Of a stretch of 16,599 nt of DNA, positions 6,309 through 14,267 are shown one piece after another. Below the pieces are notes generated by a model. That model made no database searches. It had not been told where the DNA came from and was given only the letters and a program-made list of their open reading frames with translations. The stretch comes from Acidobacteriota bacterium. GTDB taxonomy: Bacteria > Acidobacteriota > Thermoanaerobaculia > UBA5066. The stretch's first letter is position 1. The number at the start of each line of letters is the position of its first letter. Where the stretch lies: the NCBI GenBank assembly GCA_016789625.1, contig JAEUQS010000609.1:1-16599 (forward strand), given 5' to 3'. The translations under genes and the position numbers were made by a program.

Positions 6309-7019
6309 ATGCCGAAGAAGATCCTGCTCGTCGTCGCGAACCCCGCCGTCTCCACCACGCTCGGCTGGCCGGTGGGCTTCTGGGCCGCGGAGATGGTCCA
6401 TCCCTGGCACGCCTTCACGGAGGTCGGATACGAGGTGACCCTCGCCAGCCCGAAGGGTGGAAAGGTCGATCTCGATGCCCTCTCGGATCCGCGCGACGCG
6501 AGCGGCTACTCGGCGCACGACATCCTTTCGATGGGCTTCCTCTCGACGCCGCGGCTGGCGGCGCTCCTCGACACGACCGTCCCGATCGCCTCCGTAACGG
6601 CCGCGGACTTCGACGCCATCGTCGTCGCCGGTGGCCAGTCGCCGATGTTCACGTTCCGGGGCGACGCGGCGCTCGCCCGCCTCTTCCTCGACTTCCATGG
6701 GCTCGGGAAGCCCGCGGCGGCGCTCTGTCACGGCACGTGCCTGCTCCTCGACCTGAAGCGCGACGACGGAACCGCTCTCATCGCGGGAAAGACGATGACG
6801 GGCTTCGCGAACGTCGAGGAGGATTACGCGGATCACGTGGTCGGGCAGAAGGTCATGCCGTTCCGCATCGAGGACGAGGCGCGGGCCCTGGGCGCCAACT
6901 TCGTCCGGGCCGGCGCCTTCGCGCCGTTCGCGATCCGCGACGGCAACCTCGTCACGGGGCAGCAGCAGAACTCGGGCGCTCCGGTGGCCCGGCTCGTGAT
7001 CGAGATGCTCGGACGGTAG
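6309..7019 (+). CDS. DJ-1/PfpI (ThiJ/Hsp31-like) family protein
   Basis: The product is 236 residues. Hsp31-like features appear in order: GWPVGFWAAEMVHPWHAFTE (19-38) with conserved Glu28, VTLASPKGGKVDLD (43-56), DFDAIVVAGGQSPMF (100-114), and the nucleophile elbow AAALCHGTCLLL (136-147) with Cys140 followed by His141. GFANVEEDYADHVVGQKVMPF and NLVTGQQQNSGAPVARLVIEMLG close the domain as in glyoxalase III-type and chaperone-type members. Such proteins act on reactive carbonyls or as stress chaperones/deglycases; the exact activity cannot be assigned. AAGGAG (6296-6301) lies seven bases before the ATG and overlaps the stop of the reductase gene, showing one transcript. Its stop codon lies three bases from the stop of the convergent histidine kinase gene, with no terminator hairpin visible between them. 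Confidence 0.92.
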   Translation: MPKKILLVVANPAVSTTLGWPVGFWAAEMVHPWHAFTEVGYEVTLASPKGGKVDLDALSDPRDASGYSAHDILSMGFLSTPRLAALLDTTVPIASVTAADFDAIVVAGGQSPMFTFRGDAALARLFLDFHGLGKPAAALCHGTCLLLDLKRDDGTALIAGKTMTGFANVEEDYADHVVGQKVMPFRIEDEARALGANFVRAGAFAPFAIRDGNLVTGQQQNSGAPVARLVIEMLGR

Positions 7020-7022
7020 GGC

Positions 7023-10000
7023 TCACTCGCGCGAAAGCCGGCCGGACGGTGTCCGTCGCCTGTCGAGGCGGCGCGGGAGCCGCACGACGAACTCCGAGCC
7101 GCGGCCCTTCTCGCTCGAGACCTGGATCGTCCCGCTCATCATCTCGACGAACCGCTTCGCGAGCACGAGGCCGAGGCCCGTGCCGCCGTACTTGCGGGTC
7201 GTGGACGCGTCGGCCTGCACGAACGGCTGGAACACCCGCGAGAGCTCCGCGGCCGTCATGCCGATGCCGGTGTCGCGAAGGGTGACGACGAAGTCGCTCT
7301 CACCGGCCGCCACGACGAGGGAGATCGTTCCCTTCTCGGTGAACTTGGAAGCGTTCGAGAGGAGGTTCAGCAGCACCTGCCGGAGCTTCGTGGGGTCGAG
7401 CCGCACGAGGCCGAGGCCCGCCGGAACGTCGACGGCGAGCGTGTTTCCCTTCTTCGCCGCCAGGGGCTCGGCCAGCTCGACCACACGCTCGAGCTCGGTG
7501 CCGAGGTCGAACTCCTGGAGGTCCAGCTCCATGCGTCCGGCCTCGACCTTCGAGAGATCCAGCACCGCGTTGATGAGAGCCAGCAGATGCTCGCCGGCGC
7601 CGTGGATGCGCGCGAGATCGGCCTCGGCCTGGCTCCGGCCCTCGGCGGAGGCGTCCTCGCGGAGGATCTCGGCGTAACCCAATATCGCGTTGAGCGGCGT
7701 GCGCAGCTCGTGGCTCGTGTTCGCGAGGAACGCGCTCTTGGCCCGGTTGGCCTCCTCGGCGGCCTCCGTCGCGAGGACGGCGGCCGCGCGCTGGGTCTCG
7801 GCGTCCCCCAGCGCGCGGGAGAGCTCCTGCGTCCTCTCGGCGACGATCCGCTCGAGCTCGCGCTGGCGAGCCCGCAGCGTCCGAAGCCTCGCCTGCTGGA
7901 ACAGGCCTCCCAGGAGGAGCAGGGACAGCACGGCGAGCGCGCGAAACCACCAGGTCTCGTGGAACGCCGGAACCACGGTCACCGCGAGGCGCGCGGGCGA
8001 GGTCGAGAGGACGCCGTCGTCGTTGGCGGCCAGCACCTCGAAGACGTACGAGCCGGGCCGGAGCGAGCCGATGACGACCGAGCGCTCCGGGCCCAGGCTT
8101 CCGAAGGTGTCGCCACGGCCGACGAGCCGGTGGCGGAAGCGCACGTTGCGCGGGTTCACGAACGAGAGGCCGTCGTAACGGATCTCGATCTTCTCGGTGC
8201 CCGAGGCGATCGTGATCGCCGCGGCGCCGGAGGACGCCGCGCTCACTGCGGACGCGGCAGGAACCCGCGTTCCGTCGACGAGCACCGACTCGATGGCCAC
8301 GAGAGGCGGGACCCGGTTCCGCGCGATGCTCTTCGGATCGAACGCCACGGCTCCGCCCTGCGTGGGGAAGATCAGGCGGCCGCGCCCGTCCTCGACGCCG
8401 GTGGGCCACGTCGCGCCGTTCGTCTGCGTGACCGGCATGCCCTCTTCCTTGCCGAAGACCTCGGGCGCGATCGCCGGCCCGCCCGAGAGCGCGGCCAGGA
8501 GCTCCTTGCGTCCCGCCCGGAAGACGCCGCGGTTTCCCGCGAACCAGACGTCGTCGCCCGAGTGCAGGATCGAGAAGACCTTCTCGAACGGCAGCCCGTC
8601 CTTCGCGGTGAGCCGGAAGATGCGGCCGTCCCTCACGACGCGGAGACCGTTCTCGGCTCCGATCCAGAGAACGCCGGCGGAGTCCATGACGAGCGCGAAG
8701 ACGTCGTCCTCTCCGAACTCCTCGACGAAGAGGCGGGTGAAGCGCTCGCCATCGAACCGGGCCAGCCCGAGGTCGGTGCCCACGAGGAGCGTGCCCGCGT
8801 CTTCCTCGAGCAGAGTCCTCACGTAGACGTGGGGCAGGCCGTCCTTCGTCCCCCAGGACTTGAACGCGCGGCCGTCCCAGCGCGAGAGGCCCGATCCGTG
8901 GCAGCCCACCCACAGCATGCCGTCCCGGGTCGTGATGAGCGCGTTGACGACCGAGGACGCAAGGCCGTCCGACTCCTTGTGGACGCGCATCCGCCCGCCC
9001 TCGAGCTCCACGAGCCCGCCCCCGTTCGTGCCGATCCAGAGAACGCCCTTGCGGTCCTCCACGACGGCGCGCACGTACGTGTTGGGCAGCGGTCCCGGCA
9101 GAGGCAGCGGCGAAAGGTCGTCGCCGGAAAGAACGTCGACGCCCCCCTCCCCGCCCACGAGAACGGTGCCGTTGGCCCGGCGGGTGAGCGTGCGCACGTT
9201 GGAGAACGAGAGGCCCGTCTCGGGCTCGAAGACCACGACTTTGGGATCCGAGAGGCGCGTCACGCCGGTGTTCGAGCCCGCCCAGAGCGTGCCCTCGCGA
9301 TCCTCGTAGAGGCACCTGATGAAGTTCGAGCGGAGCGCTCCGGCGCCGCGCTCGATGCGGTCGCCCTGGATGCGAACGAGACCGCCCGTGTCGGTGCCCA
9401 CGAAGACGCCGCCGCCCCTCGCGGGAAGGAGCGACCAGATGAGGTCGACCGGCAGCCCCGAGCCCTTGCCGTAGGCCTTGCGCACGCCGTCCCTGTAGCT
9501 CGCGAGGCCGCCGTAGGCGCCCACCCAGAGGGTTCCGTCCTCCTCCTCGGCCAGCGCGGTGATGTTCGTGTGCGGCGATTCCTCTCCTGCGCCCGGAGAG
9601 CGCAGAACGCCGTTCGCGAGGAACAGGTGTCCCCGATCCTCCGTGCCGATCACGAGGCTTCCGTCGCGCCTCTCGAGAACGGCGCGCACCGCGCGGCCGT
9701 CGAGCGGCGCAGCTCCGGGGACCTTCTCGAGCAGGTTCCCGCGCAGGCGGACGAGGCCCTTGTCGGTGCCTGCGAGGATCGATCCGTCGCGGCATTTCCA
9801 GAGCGCGTAAACCGTCTTCCCCGGCAGGCCCTGCTCCGGCCCGAGCGTCCGGAAGCGGTCCCCTTCGAGAAGGGCGAGCCCGCCCCCGGCGGTGGCGGCG
9901 ACGATGCGGCCCCGGGAATCCTCGGCCAGCGCGAAGATGCCGTTCGCGAGGAGGCCGGGAGCCGTCGACCGGTCGTACACGCGAACGTCGCGCCCGGAGT

Positions 10001-10229
10001 AGCGCACGAGGCCCTCGTACGTCGCGATGAAGACGTATCCGTCGGATCTCTGCAGCACCGCGTGAACGCTGTTCTGGGGAAGGCCCTCCTGGAGAACTCC
10101 CTGCCGCGCGTGCGCGAGAGGAGTCGAAGGGCTCAGCCCGGCGAGCTCGCGAGCGGCGAGAAGGAGAACGCCCACGAGAAGCACCGTCCGCAGCCGTGGC
10201 AGGTGCGAGGGCGGCACGCCCGGAGCCAC
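7023..10229 (-). CDS. Membrane-bound sensor histidine kinase with double beta-propeller sensor (Reg_prop/Y_Y_Y)
   Basis: The product is about 1068 residues from GTG 10229. This start avoids a long overlap with the upstream luxR gene; GTG 10217 is an equally possible start, and both keep the signal/anchor segment LRTVLLVGVLLLAARELAGL. Fourteen repeats of the type DGTLWVGTxxGLxRxxG, spaced about 41 residues, fill about 45-665 and would form two seven-bladed propellers. A Y_Y_Y domain follows (about 680-745; IRYDGLSFVNPRNVRFRHRL). Then come a transmembrane helix (about 760-780), a coiled coil to about 830, HisKA with SHELRTPLNAILGY (phospho-acceptor His about 840), and HATPase_c with NLLSNASKF (Asn about 959), DTGIGM and GGTGLGL. 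The chain ends soon after, with no receiver or AraC domain, unlike the Bacteroides hybrid systems that share this sensor type. The ligand is unknown. Confidence 0.93.
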   Translation of the reverse strand: MAPGVPPSHLPRLRTVLLVGVLLLAARELAGLSPSTPLAHARQGVLQEGLPQNSVHAVLQRSDGYVFIATYEGLVRYSGRDVRVYDRSTAPGLLANGIFALAEDSRGRIVAATAGGGLALLEGDRFRTLGPEQGLPGKTVYALWKCRDGSILAGTDKGLVRLRGNLLEKVPGAAPLDGRAVRAVLERRDGSLVIGTEDRGHLFLANGVLRSPGAGEESPHTNITALAEEEDGTLWVGAYGGLASYRDGVRKAYGKGSGLPVDLIWSLLPARGGGVFVGTDTGGLVRIQGDRIERGAGALRSNFIRCLYEDREGTLWAGSNTGVTRLSDPKVVVFEPETGLSFSNVRTLTRRANGTVLVGGEGGVDVLSGDDLSPLPLPGPLPNTYVRAVVEDRKGVLWIGTNGGGLVELEGGRMRVHKESDGLASSVVNALITTRDGMLWVGCHGSGLSRWDGRAFKSWGTKDGLPHVYVRTLLEEDAGTLLVGTDLGLARFDGERFTRLFVEEFGEDDVFALVMDSAGVLWIGAENGLRVVRDGRIFRLTAKDGLPFEKVFSILHSGDDVWFAGNRGVFRAGRKELLAALSGGPAIAPEVFGKEEGMPVTQTNGATWPTGVEDGRGRLIFPTQGGAVAFDPKSIARNRVPPLVAIESVLVDGTRVPAASAVSAASSGAAAITIASGTEKIEIRYDGLSFVNPRNVRFRHRLVGRGDTFGSLGPERSVVIGSLRPGSYVFEVLAANDDGVLSTSPARLAVTVVPAFHETWWFRALAVLSLLLLGGLFQQARLRTLRARQRELERIVAERTQELSRALGDAETQRAAAVLATEAAEEANRAKSAFLANTSHELRTPLNAILGYAEILREDASAEGRSQAEADLARIHGAGEHLLALINAVLDLSKVEAGRMELDLQEFDLGTELERVVELAEPLAAKKGNTLAVDVPAGLGLVRLDPTKLRQVLLNLLSNASKFTEKGTISLVVAAGESDFVVTLRDTGIGMTAAELSRVFQPFVQADASTTRKYGGTGLGLVLAKRFVEMMSGTIQVSSEKGRGSEFVVRLPRRLDRRRTPSGRLSRE

Positions 10230-10246
10230 ACGCTGGGTTTCCCGGA

Positions 10247-10921
10247 TCAGGCCGTCAGCCAGCCCCTGCGGAAGGACAGCGCGATGGCTTCCACCTGGCT
10301 GTGCACGTCGAGCTTTCGCAGGATGTTCTGGATGTGGTTGCGCACCGTGGCATGCGAAAGGTCGAGCCGCGCCGAGATGTTGAGCGCCGCGTAGCCGCTC
10401 GCGAGGAGCTCGAGGATCTCCGTCTCGCGCGCCGAGAGGGGACACACCGAGATCGTCACCACCTCGAGCGGCCGCCGGCCCGCCTGGGGCTTGCAGGCCT
10501 CACGGACACGACTCACGAGAGCGCCGAGCGCCTCGCCGGGGTCGGCGGTCAGGATGTGGATGAGGACCTCGAAGTCCGGCCCCGCGTGGGGAAACGGCAC
10601 CGCGTGCACGGTGAGCGTCTTCCTCTCGTGCCCGCGGGTCTCCGCCTGGATCAGGAACGGCTGGGGCTCCTCCCCTTCGCCCACGGACTGCACCATGGGG
10701 CACTCGGCCACGCAATAGCGGTTGCCGAAGATGTCGCGGCCTCCCAGAGCATCGAAGCAGAAGCGGCCGAGCACCTGGTTCGCGGTGTGCCCGAGCATCC
10801 GCGAGGCGCCCTCGTTCCAGTAGATGATTCGGTCGTGCCGGTCGATCACGAAGGCCGGCACACCCGCGATTCTCTCGAGAACGTCTTCCGAAACAGGGTC
10901 GGCCAGCTCGGTCGTCACCAT
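10247..10921 (-). CDS. PAS domain-LuxR-type transcriptional regulator with a cysteine cluster
   Basis: The product is 224 residues. An N-terminal PAS domain (about 10-125; ERIAGVPAFVIDRHDRIIYWNEGASRMLGHT) is followed by a C-terminal LuxR/GerE helix-turn-helix (about 159-222; LSARETEILELLASGYAALNI, LDLSHATVRNHIQNILRKLDV). Within the PAS domain, GRFCFDALGGRDIFGNRYC followed by VAECP carries Cys55, Cys70 and Cys74, and I recall similar cysteine patterns in other PAS-LuxR proteins. There is no CheY-like receiver, so regulation probably comes through the PAS domain (metal, cluster, thiol redox or a bound ligand) rather than phosphorylation. The start ATG at 10921 lies four bases after the tag stop, and the kinase gene begins about 17 bases after its own stop, so all three are likely cotranscribed. 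Its targets are unknown. Confidence 0.92.
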   Translation of the reverse strand: MVTTELADPVSEDVLERIAGVPAFVIDRHDRIIYWNEGASRMLGHTANQVLGRFCFDALGGRDIFGNRYCVAECPMVQSVGEGEEPQPFLIQAETRGHERKTLTVHAVPFPHAGPDFEVLIHILTADPGEALGALVSRVREACKPQAGRRPLEVVTISVCPLSARETEILELLASGYAALNISARLDLSHATVRNHIQNILRKLDVHSQVEAIALSFRRGWLTA

Positions 10922-10925
10922 CCCA

Positions 10926-11504
10926 TTATGTAGCGGCCGGCCGCGGGGTGGCCAGCCTTCGCCGGGCGGCCTCGGCGAGGGGTCTCACGGCGCAGTCCGA
11001 GATGTGGTCGTTCACGAGGCCCATCGCCTGCAGGAAGGCGTAGCACGTCGTGGGGCCCACGAAGCGGAAGCCCCTCTTCCGCAGGTCCTTCGAGAGCGCG
11101 ACCGACTCCGGGGACGTGCTCCGGGCTCCCGGCTGCGCCGCGGTCTCGTACCTCCAGAAATACGCCGCGAGGGAGCCGAACTCCTTCTGGAGAGCCAGCG
11201 CGCACCGCGCGTTCCCCACCGCCGCCTCGATCTTGCCGCGGTGCCGCACGATTCCGGCGTCGAGGAGCAGCCGCTCGACGTCCGCGGGGGAGAAGCCCGC
11301 GACCGCCTCGAGCGCGAAGCCCGCGAACGCCGTCCGGAAGGCCTCGCGCTTCCTCAGGATCGTGATCCACGAGAGGCCCGACTGGAATCCCTCGAGGCAG
11401 AGCTTCTCGAAGAGCCTCACGTCGTCGGTCACCGGAAAGCCCCACTCCGTGTCGTGGTACGCGACGTAGAGGGGGTCCGTTCCGCACCAGGAGCATCGCT
11501 TCAT
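10926..11504 (-). CDS. tag: DNA-3-methyladenine glycosylase I
   Basis: The product is 192 residues, the usual length for Tag. The N-terminus MKRCSWCGTDPLYVAYHDTEWG supplies Cys4 and His17, and NDHISDC near the C-terminus supplies the other His and Cys of the zinc site that closes the fold. The glycosylase body is clear: LFEKLCLEGFQSGLSWITILRKREAFRTAF, IVRHRGKIEAAVGNA, FRFVGPTTCYAFLQAMGLVNDH. The enzyme excises 3-methyladenine from alkylated DNA by base excision repair in the cytoplasm. The ATG at 11504 is chosen because it places Cys4 and His17 exactly as in known Tag proteins; the frame is open further upstream but not family-like. It is divergent from phoD with only 33 bases between starts, and it leads a tight run into the PAS-LuxR and kinase genes. 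Confidence 0.97.
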   Translation of the reverse strand: MKRCSWCGTDPLYVAYHDTEWGFPVTDDVRLFEKLCLEGFQSGLSWITILRKREAFRTAFAGFALEAVAGFSPADVERLLLDAGIVRHRGKIEAAVGNARCALALQKEFGSLAAYFWRYETAAQPGARSTSPESVALSKDLRKRGFRFVGPTTCYAFLQAMGLVNDHISDCAVRPLAEAARRRLATPRPAAT

Positions 11505-11537
11505 GCGCGGATCATGATCGAGGCGCGAGAATGGAGC

Positions 11538-13097
11538 ATGCCGACGCTCTCGAGACGCGCGCTCCTCTGGCAGATGGCGGCCCTGGGCCTCGCGCCGCAC
11601 GCTTCACCGCTGCGCGCTGCGAAACCGAAGACGCCGAGCGACCCGTTCACGCTCGGGGTCGCGTCGGGCGCGCCGTCGCCCGACGGCTTCGTGCTCTGGA
11701 CGCGCCTCGCGCCGAGACCGGCGGAACCGGGCGGCGGCCTCGATCCCGTGCCGCTCTCCGTCCGCTGGGAGGTGGCGTCGGACGAGCGCTTCACGAAGAT
11801 CGAGGCGAAGGGCACGGCGTTCGCGGTGCCCGCGGAAGGGCACTCGGTGCACGTCGAGGTGGACCGGCTCGCCAGCGCACGCGGGTACTACTACCGATTC
11901 CTCCACGGCGACGCCGTGAGCCCGGTGGGCCGGACCCGCACCTCCCCCGCGGCGAACGAAAAGGCGGCGCGTCTGCGGTTCGGCGTCGCGTCGTGCCAGC
12001 ACTACGAGCAGGGCTTCTTCGGCGCGCTCCGGCATGCCGCGGAATCGGACCTCGACCTCTTCGTGCATCTCGGCGACTACATCTACGAGTCGTCCTGGGG
12101 CGCCAGGCGCGACCGGCGGCACGCGGCGCCCGAGCCGTACACCGTCGACGACTACCGCATCCGCCACGCGCTCTACAAGTCCGACGCCGGGCTCCGCGCC
12201 GCGCATGCCGCGATGCCGTGGCTTTTCACCTGGGACGACCACGAGGTCGACAACGACTACGCCGGAGCGCGTTCGGAGTGGAAGGAGCCCGAGGCCTGGT
12301 TCCTCGAGCGGCGCATGAACGCCTATCGCGCCTGGTGGGAGCACCTGCCCGTGAGGCGGACGTCGTATCCCCTCGGCGGTCACGCGAGGATCTTCGGACG
12401 GCACGCCTTCGGCACGCTCGCGACGTTCCACGTGCTCGACGACCGGCAGTACCGCGACCCGCAGCCCTGCCCCCGCCCCGGCCGCGGCGGCTCGCGGATG
12501 ATCGCGAGCAAGGACTGCGCGGACCTCGGCGACGCGAGCCGCACGCTCCTCGGCGAGCCGCAGGAGTCGTGGCTTTTCGACGGGCTCGCGCAGTCGAAGG
12601 CGAGCTGGAACCTCCTCGCGCAGCAGACGCTCGTGGCGCAGTTCGACCGGGACTACCGGAAGGGCAACGAGCAGATCTGGACGGACGGCTGGGACGGCTA
12701 TCCGGCGGCGCGCGCGCGGCTGCTCGCGCACCTCGGCACGGCGAAGCCACGGAACCCGCTCTTCCTGGGAGGCGACGTGCATTCGTTCTGGGCCACCGAG
12801 CTGTCGACGAACGCGTGGGACCCGAAGGCTCCGGCCGTGGCCACCGAGCTCGTCGCGGGCTCGGTGACGGCGGAGTCGGGCTTCCCCGCGGGGATGGCCG
12901 CGAGCGCGCTCGCGAGCCATCCCCACGTGAAGCTCTGCGACGGCGAGCGCAACGGATACCTCCGCGTCGACCTCACGCCCGCGAGGGCCGAGGCCCGATT
13001 CCTGGCCGTCGTCGACAAGTTCGACGCGGCCACGAAGGTCGAGACGCTCGGCGCTTTCGCGATCGAAGACGGCCGCGCGGCCCTCGAGAAAACCTAG
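11538..13097 (+). CDS. phoD: PhoD-like secreted alkaline phosphatase/phosphodiesterase (Tat exported)
   Basis: The product is 519 residues from ATG 11538. The N-terminus MPTLSRRALLWQMAALGLAP has the twin-arginine SRRxLL motif and a hydrophobic stretch, so export through Tat is expected. An in-frame ATG at 11514 would add eight residues and is also possible. A PhoD N-terminal beta domain (about 35-137; FTLGVASGAPSPDGFVLWTRLAP) precedes the catalytic domain. Metal-site motifs are GVASCQ (Cys153, the iron ligand type), HLGDYIYE (Asp180), WDDHEVDNDYAG (Asp233, Asp234, His235) and GGDVHSFW (Asp413, His415). PhoD enzymes hydrolyse phosphomonoesters and diesters outside the inner membrane with Fe/Ca. 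I see no obvious Pho box in the 33-base gap to tag. The stop codon overlaps that of the convergent downstream gene. Confidence 0.94.
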   Translation: MPTLSRRALLWQMAALGLAPHASPLRAAKPKTPSDPFTLGVASGAPSPDGFVLWTRLAPRPAEPGGGLDPVPLSVRWEVASDERFTKIEAKGTAFAVPAEGHSVHVEVDRLASARGYYYRFLHGDAVSPVGRTRTSPAANEKAARLRFGVASCQHYEQGFFGALRHAAESDLDLFVHLGDYIYESSWGARRDRRHAAPEPYTVDDYRIRHALYKSDAGLRAAHAAMPWLFTWDDHEVDNDYAGARSEWKEPEAWFLERRMNAYRAWWEHLPVRRTSYPLGGHARIFGRHAFGTLATFHVLDDRQYRDPQPCPRPGRGGSRMIASKDCADLGDASRTLLGEPQESWLFDGLAQSKASWNLLAQQTLVAQFDRDYRKGNEQIWTDGWDGYPAARARLLAHLGTAKPRNPLFLGGDVHSFWATELSTNAWDPKAPAVATELVAGSVTAESGFPAGMAASALASHPHVKLCDGERNGYLRVDLTPARAEARFLAVVDKFDAATKVETLGAFAIEDGRAALEKT

Positions 13098-14146
13098 GCG
13101 CGGGGCTTCTTCTTCGCTGCCGGAGAGGGGGCCTTCCTTCGCACGGGCTTCGCGGGCGGCTCGTCCGGCGCTTCGGGCAGCTCCTCGATCCGGACCTCGA
13201 CCGGGCCTTCGGCGAGCGCGACCGTCACGGTCCCAAGCGGGCCGGGCCGCGCCGTCTCGAGGTGAGCGGCGAGCGCGAGGCTCACGGCCTCCATGAGCCG
13301 GAGCTCGCGGGCGTCGGGACCGCGCAGCACGGGACGCGACTGGTTCTCGTCGAGCACGGCGAACGCCGGGTACGCCGCGGGACCCGCGATCTCGAACGCG
13401 TGCGTGCGAATCTCCTCGAGGAGGCCGGGGCGGACCTCCGACCTGGGCTCGAACGTCACGGCACAGTGGCTCGGAATGACCGCCTCGCGGCCCGCCTGGA
13501 TCGACGCCACCGCCGAGAGGAAGCTCTCGAACGCCGGGACGCTCGGGAAGAGGAGGATCCCGTACTGCTCGCCGAGGTGTCCGAGCACGATCACCACGGC
13601 GTTGCCGAGCCCGAGGGCCGGTGACGACACCGTGAACGTTCCGTGGTCGGGGGCCACCTTCTTCCACGGGGCGGACCGATACAGCCGGGCGGCCGCGCGG
13701 TAGAGCGCCGCGACGGCTGCGGGCTCGACGCCCCTGGTGAAGTGGGTCGCCGGGACGGAATCCCCCTCGAAGCTCTCGGCCATCGCAGCGAGCGCTGCCG
13801 CGGTTTCCGGCGTCTCTCCGACGTAGACCTCGACTCCCGGGCCCACGGCCGCGCGCAGAGCGTCGGCGAGCTCCTCGGAGCCGGCGCGGATGCTGGCCGG
13901 AACATGGGGCTTTCCCGACATCGGCTTCCTCGTCGCCTCGCGGAAGCTGGCCGCGGCCTCCGCGAGCACCGTTCCGGGCCGTCCGATCCGGAAGCCCAGG
14001 ATCTTGCCGTCGGTGTCGGCCCAGAGCAGCCCGTCGGGCTGGTAAGCCCCCGAGCCGTCGTCGATTCGCGCCGGAAACGGCGCGAGCTCGCAGACCCACT
14101 CACCGGATGCCGCCACCGGGGCCCTGGCCGCCATTCTCTTCGCCAT
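13094..14146 (-). CDS. Conserved-looking protein of unknown function with basic proline-rich tail
   Basis: The product is 350 residues from ATG 14146, with AAGGAG upstream and an AT-poor leader. I do not recognise a named family with confidence. The central part (about 150-260; ALYRAAARLYRSAPWKKVAPDH, GNAVVIVLGHLGEQYGILLFPSVPAFESFL) and the later ELRLMEAVSLALAAHLETA resemble uncharacterised DUF proteins that I recall from Planctomycetes, Myxococcales and plasmid-borne loci. There is no signal peptide or membrane segment, so it is probably cytoplasmic. The last 30 or so residues (PDEPPAKPVRRKAPSPAAKKKPRA) are disordered, basic and rich in Pro, Lys and Arg, perhaps for binding nucleic acid or for solubility. 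It is convergent with phoD: the two stop codons lie in one CTAG (13094-13097), so the genes overlap by four bases. It is divergent from the FecA-like receptor. Confidence 0.85.
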   Translation of the reverse strand: MAKRMAARAPVAASGEWVCELAPFPARIDDGSGAYQPDGLLWADTDGKILGFRIGRPGTVLAEAAASFREATRKPMSGKPHVPASIRAGSEELADALRAAVGPGVEVYVGETPETAAALAAMAESFEGDSVPATHFTRGVEPAAVAALYRAAARLYRSAPWKKVAPDHGTFTVSSPALGLGNAVVIVLGHLGEQYGILLFPSVPAFESFLSAVASIQAGREAVIPSHCAVTFEPRSEVRPGLLEEIRTHAFEIAGPAAYPAFAVLDENQSRPVLRGPDARELRLMEAVSLALAAHLETARPGPLGTVTVALAEGPVEVRIEELPEAPDEPPAKPVRRKAPSPAAKKKPRA

Positions 14147-14213
14147 CTCCCGCTCCTTTGCGGAGAGTACGAAACTCGCGGACCCTCGAACAGCGAGCCT
14201 CGGCCCGTCCGCC

Positions 14214-14229
14214 TGATGCGTTCGCATCA
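14214..14229. promoter_or_regulatory. 16-base dyad in a divergent intergenic region
   Basis: TGATGCG-TT-CGCATCA is an inverted repeat with 7-base perfect arms, about 40 bases upstream of the FecA-like receptor start and within the 121-base gap to the divergent gene. It may be an operator or a small hairpin. It does not match the Fur-box consensus. No clear promoter hexamers are visible beside it, so the function is open. Confidence 0.4.
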
Positions 14230-14267
14230 TGGCCGGCCCCGGCCCTCCCTCGTGTAGCATCATCGTC

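Noticed and set aside
14147..14267. Riboswitch or Fur box upstream of the FecA-like receptor.
   Set aside because: No cobalamin- or TPP-type conserved blocks and no Fur-like repeat are seen; only the short dyad is present.
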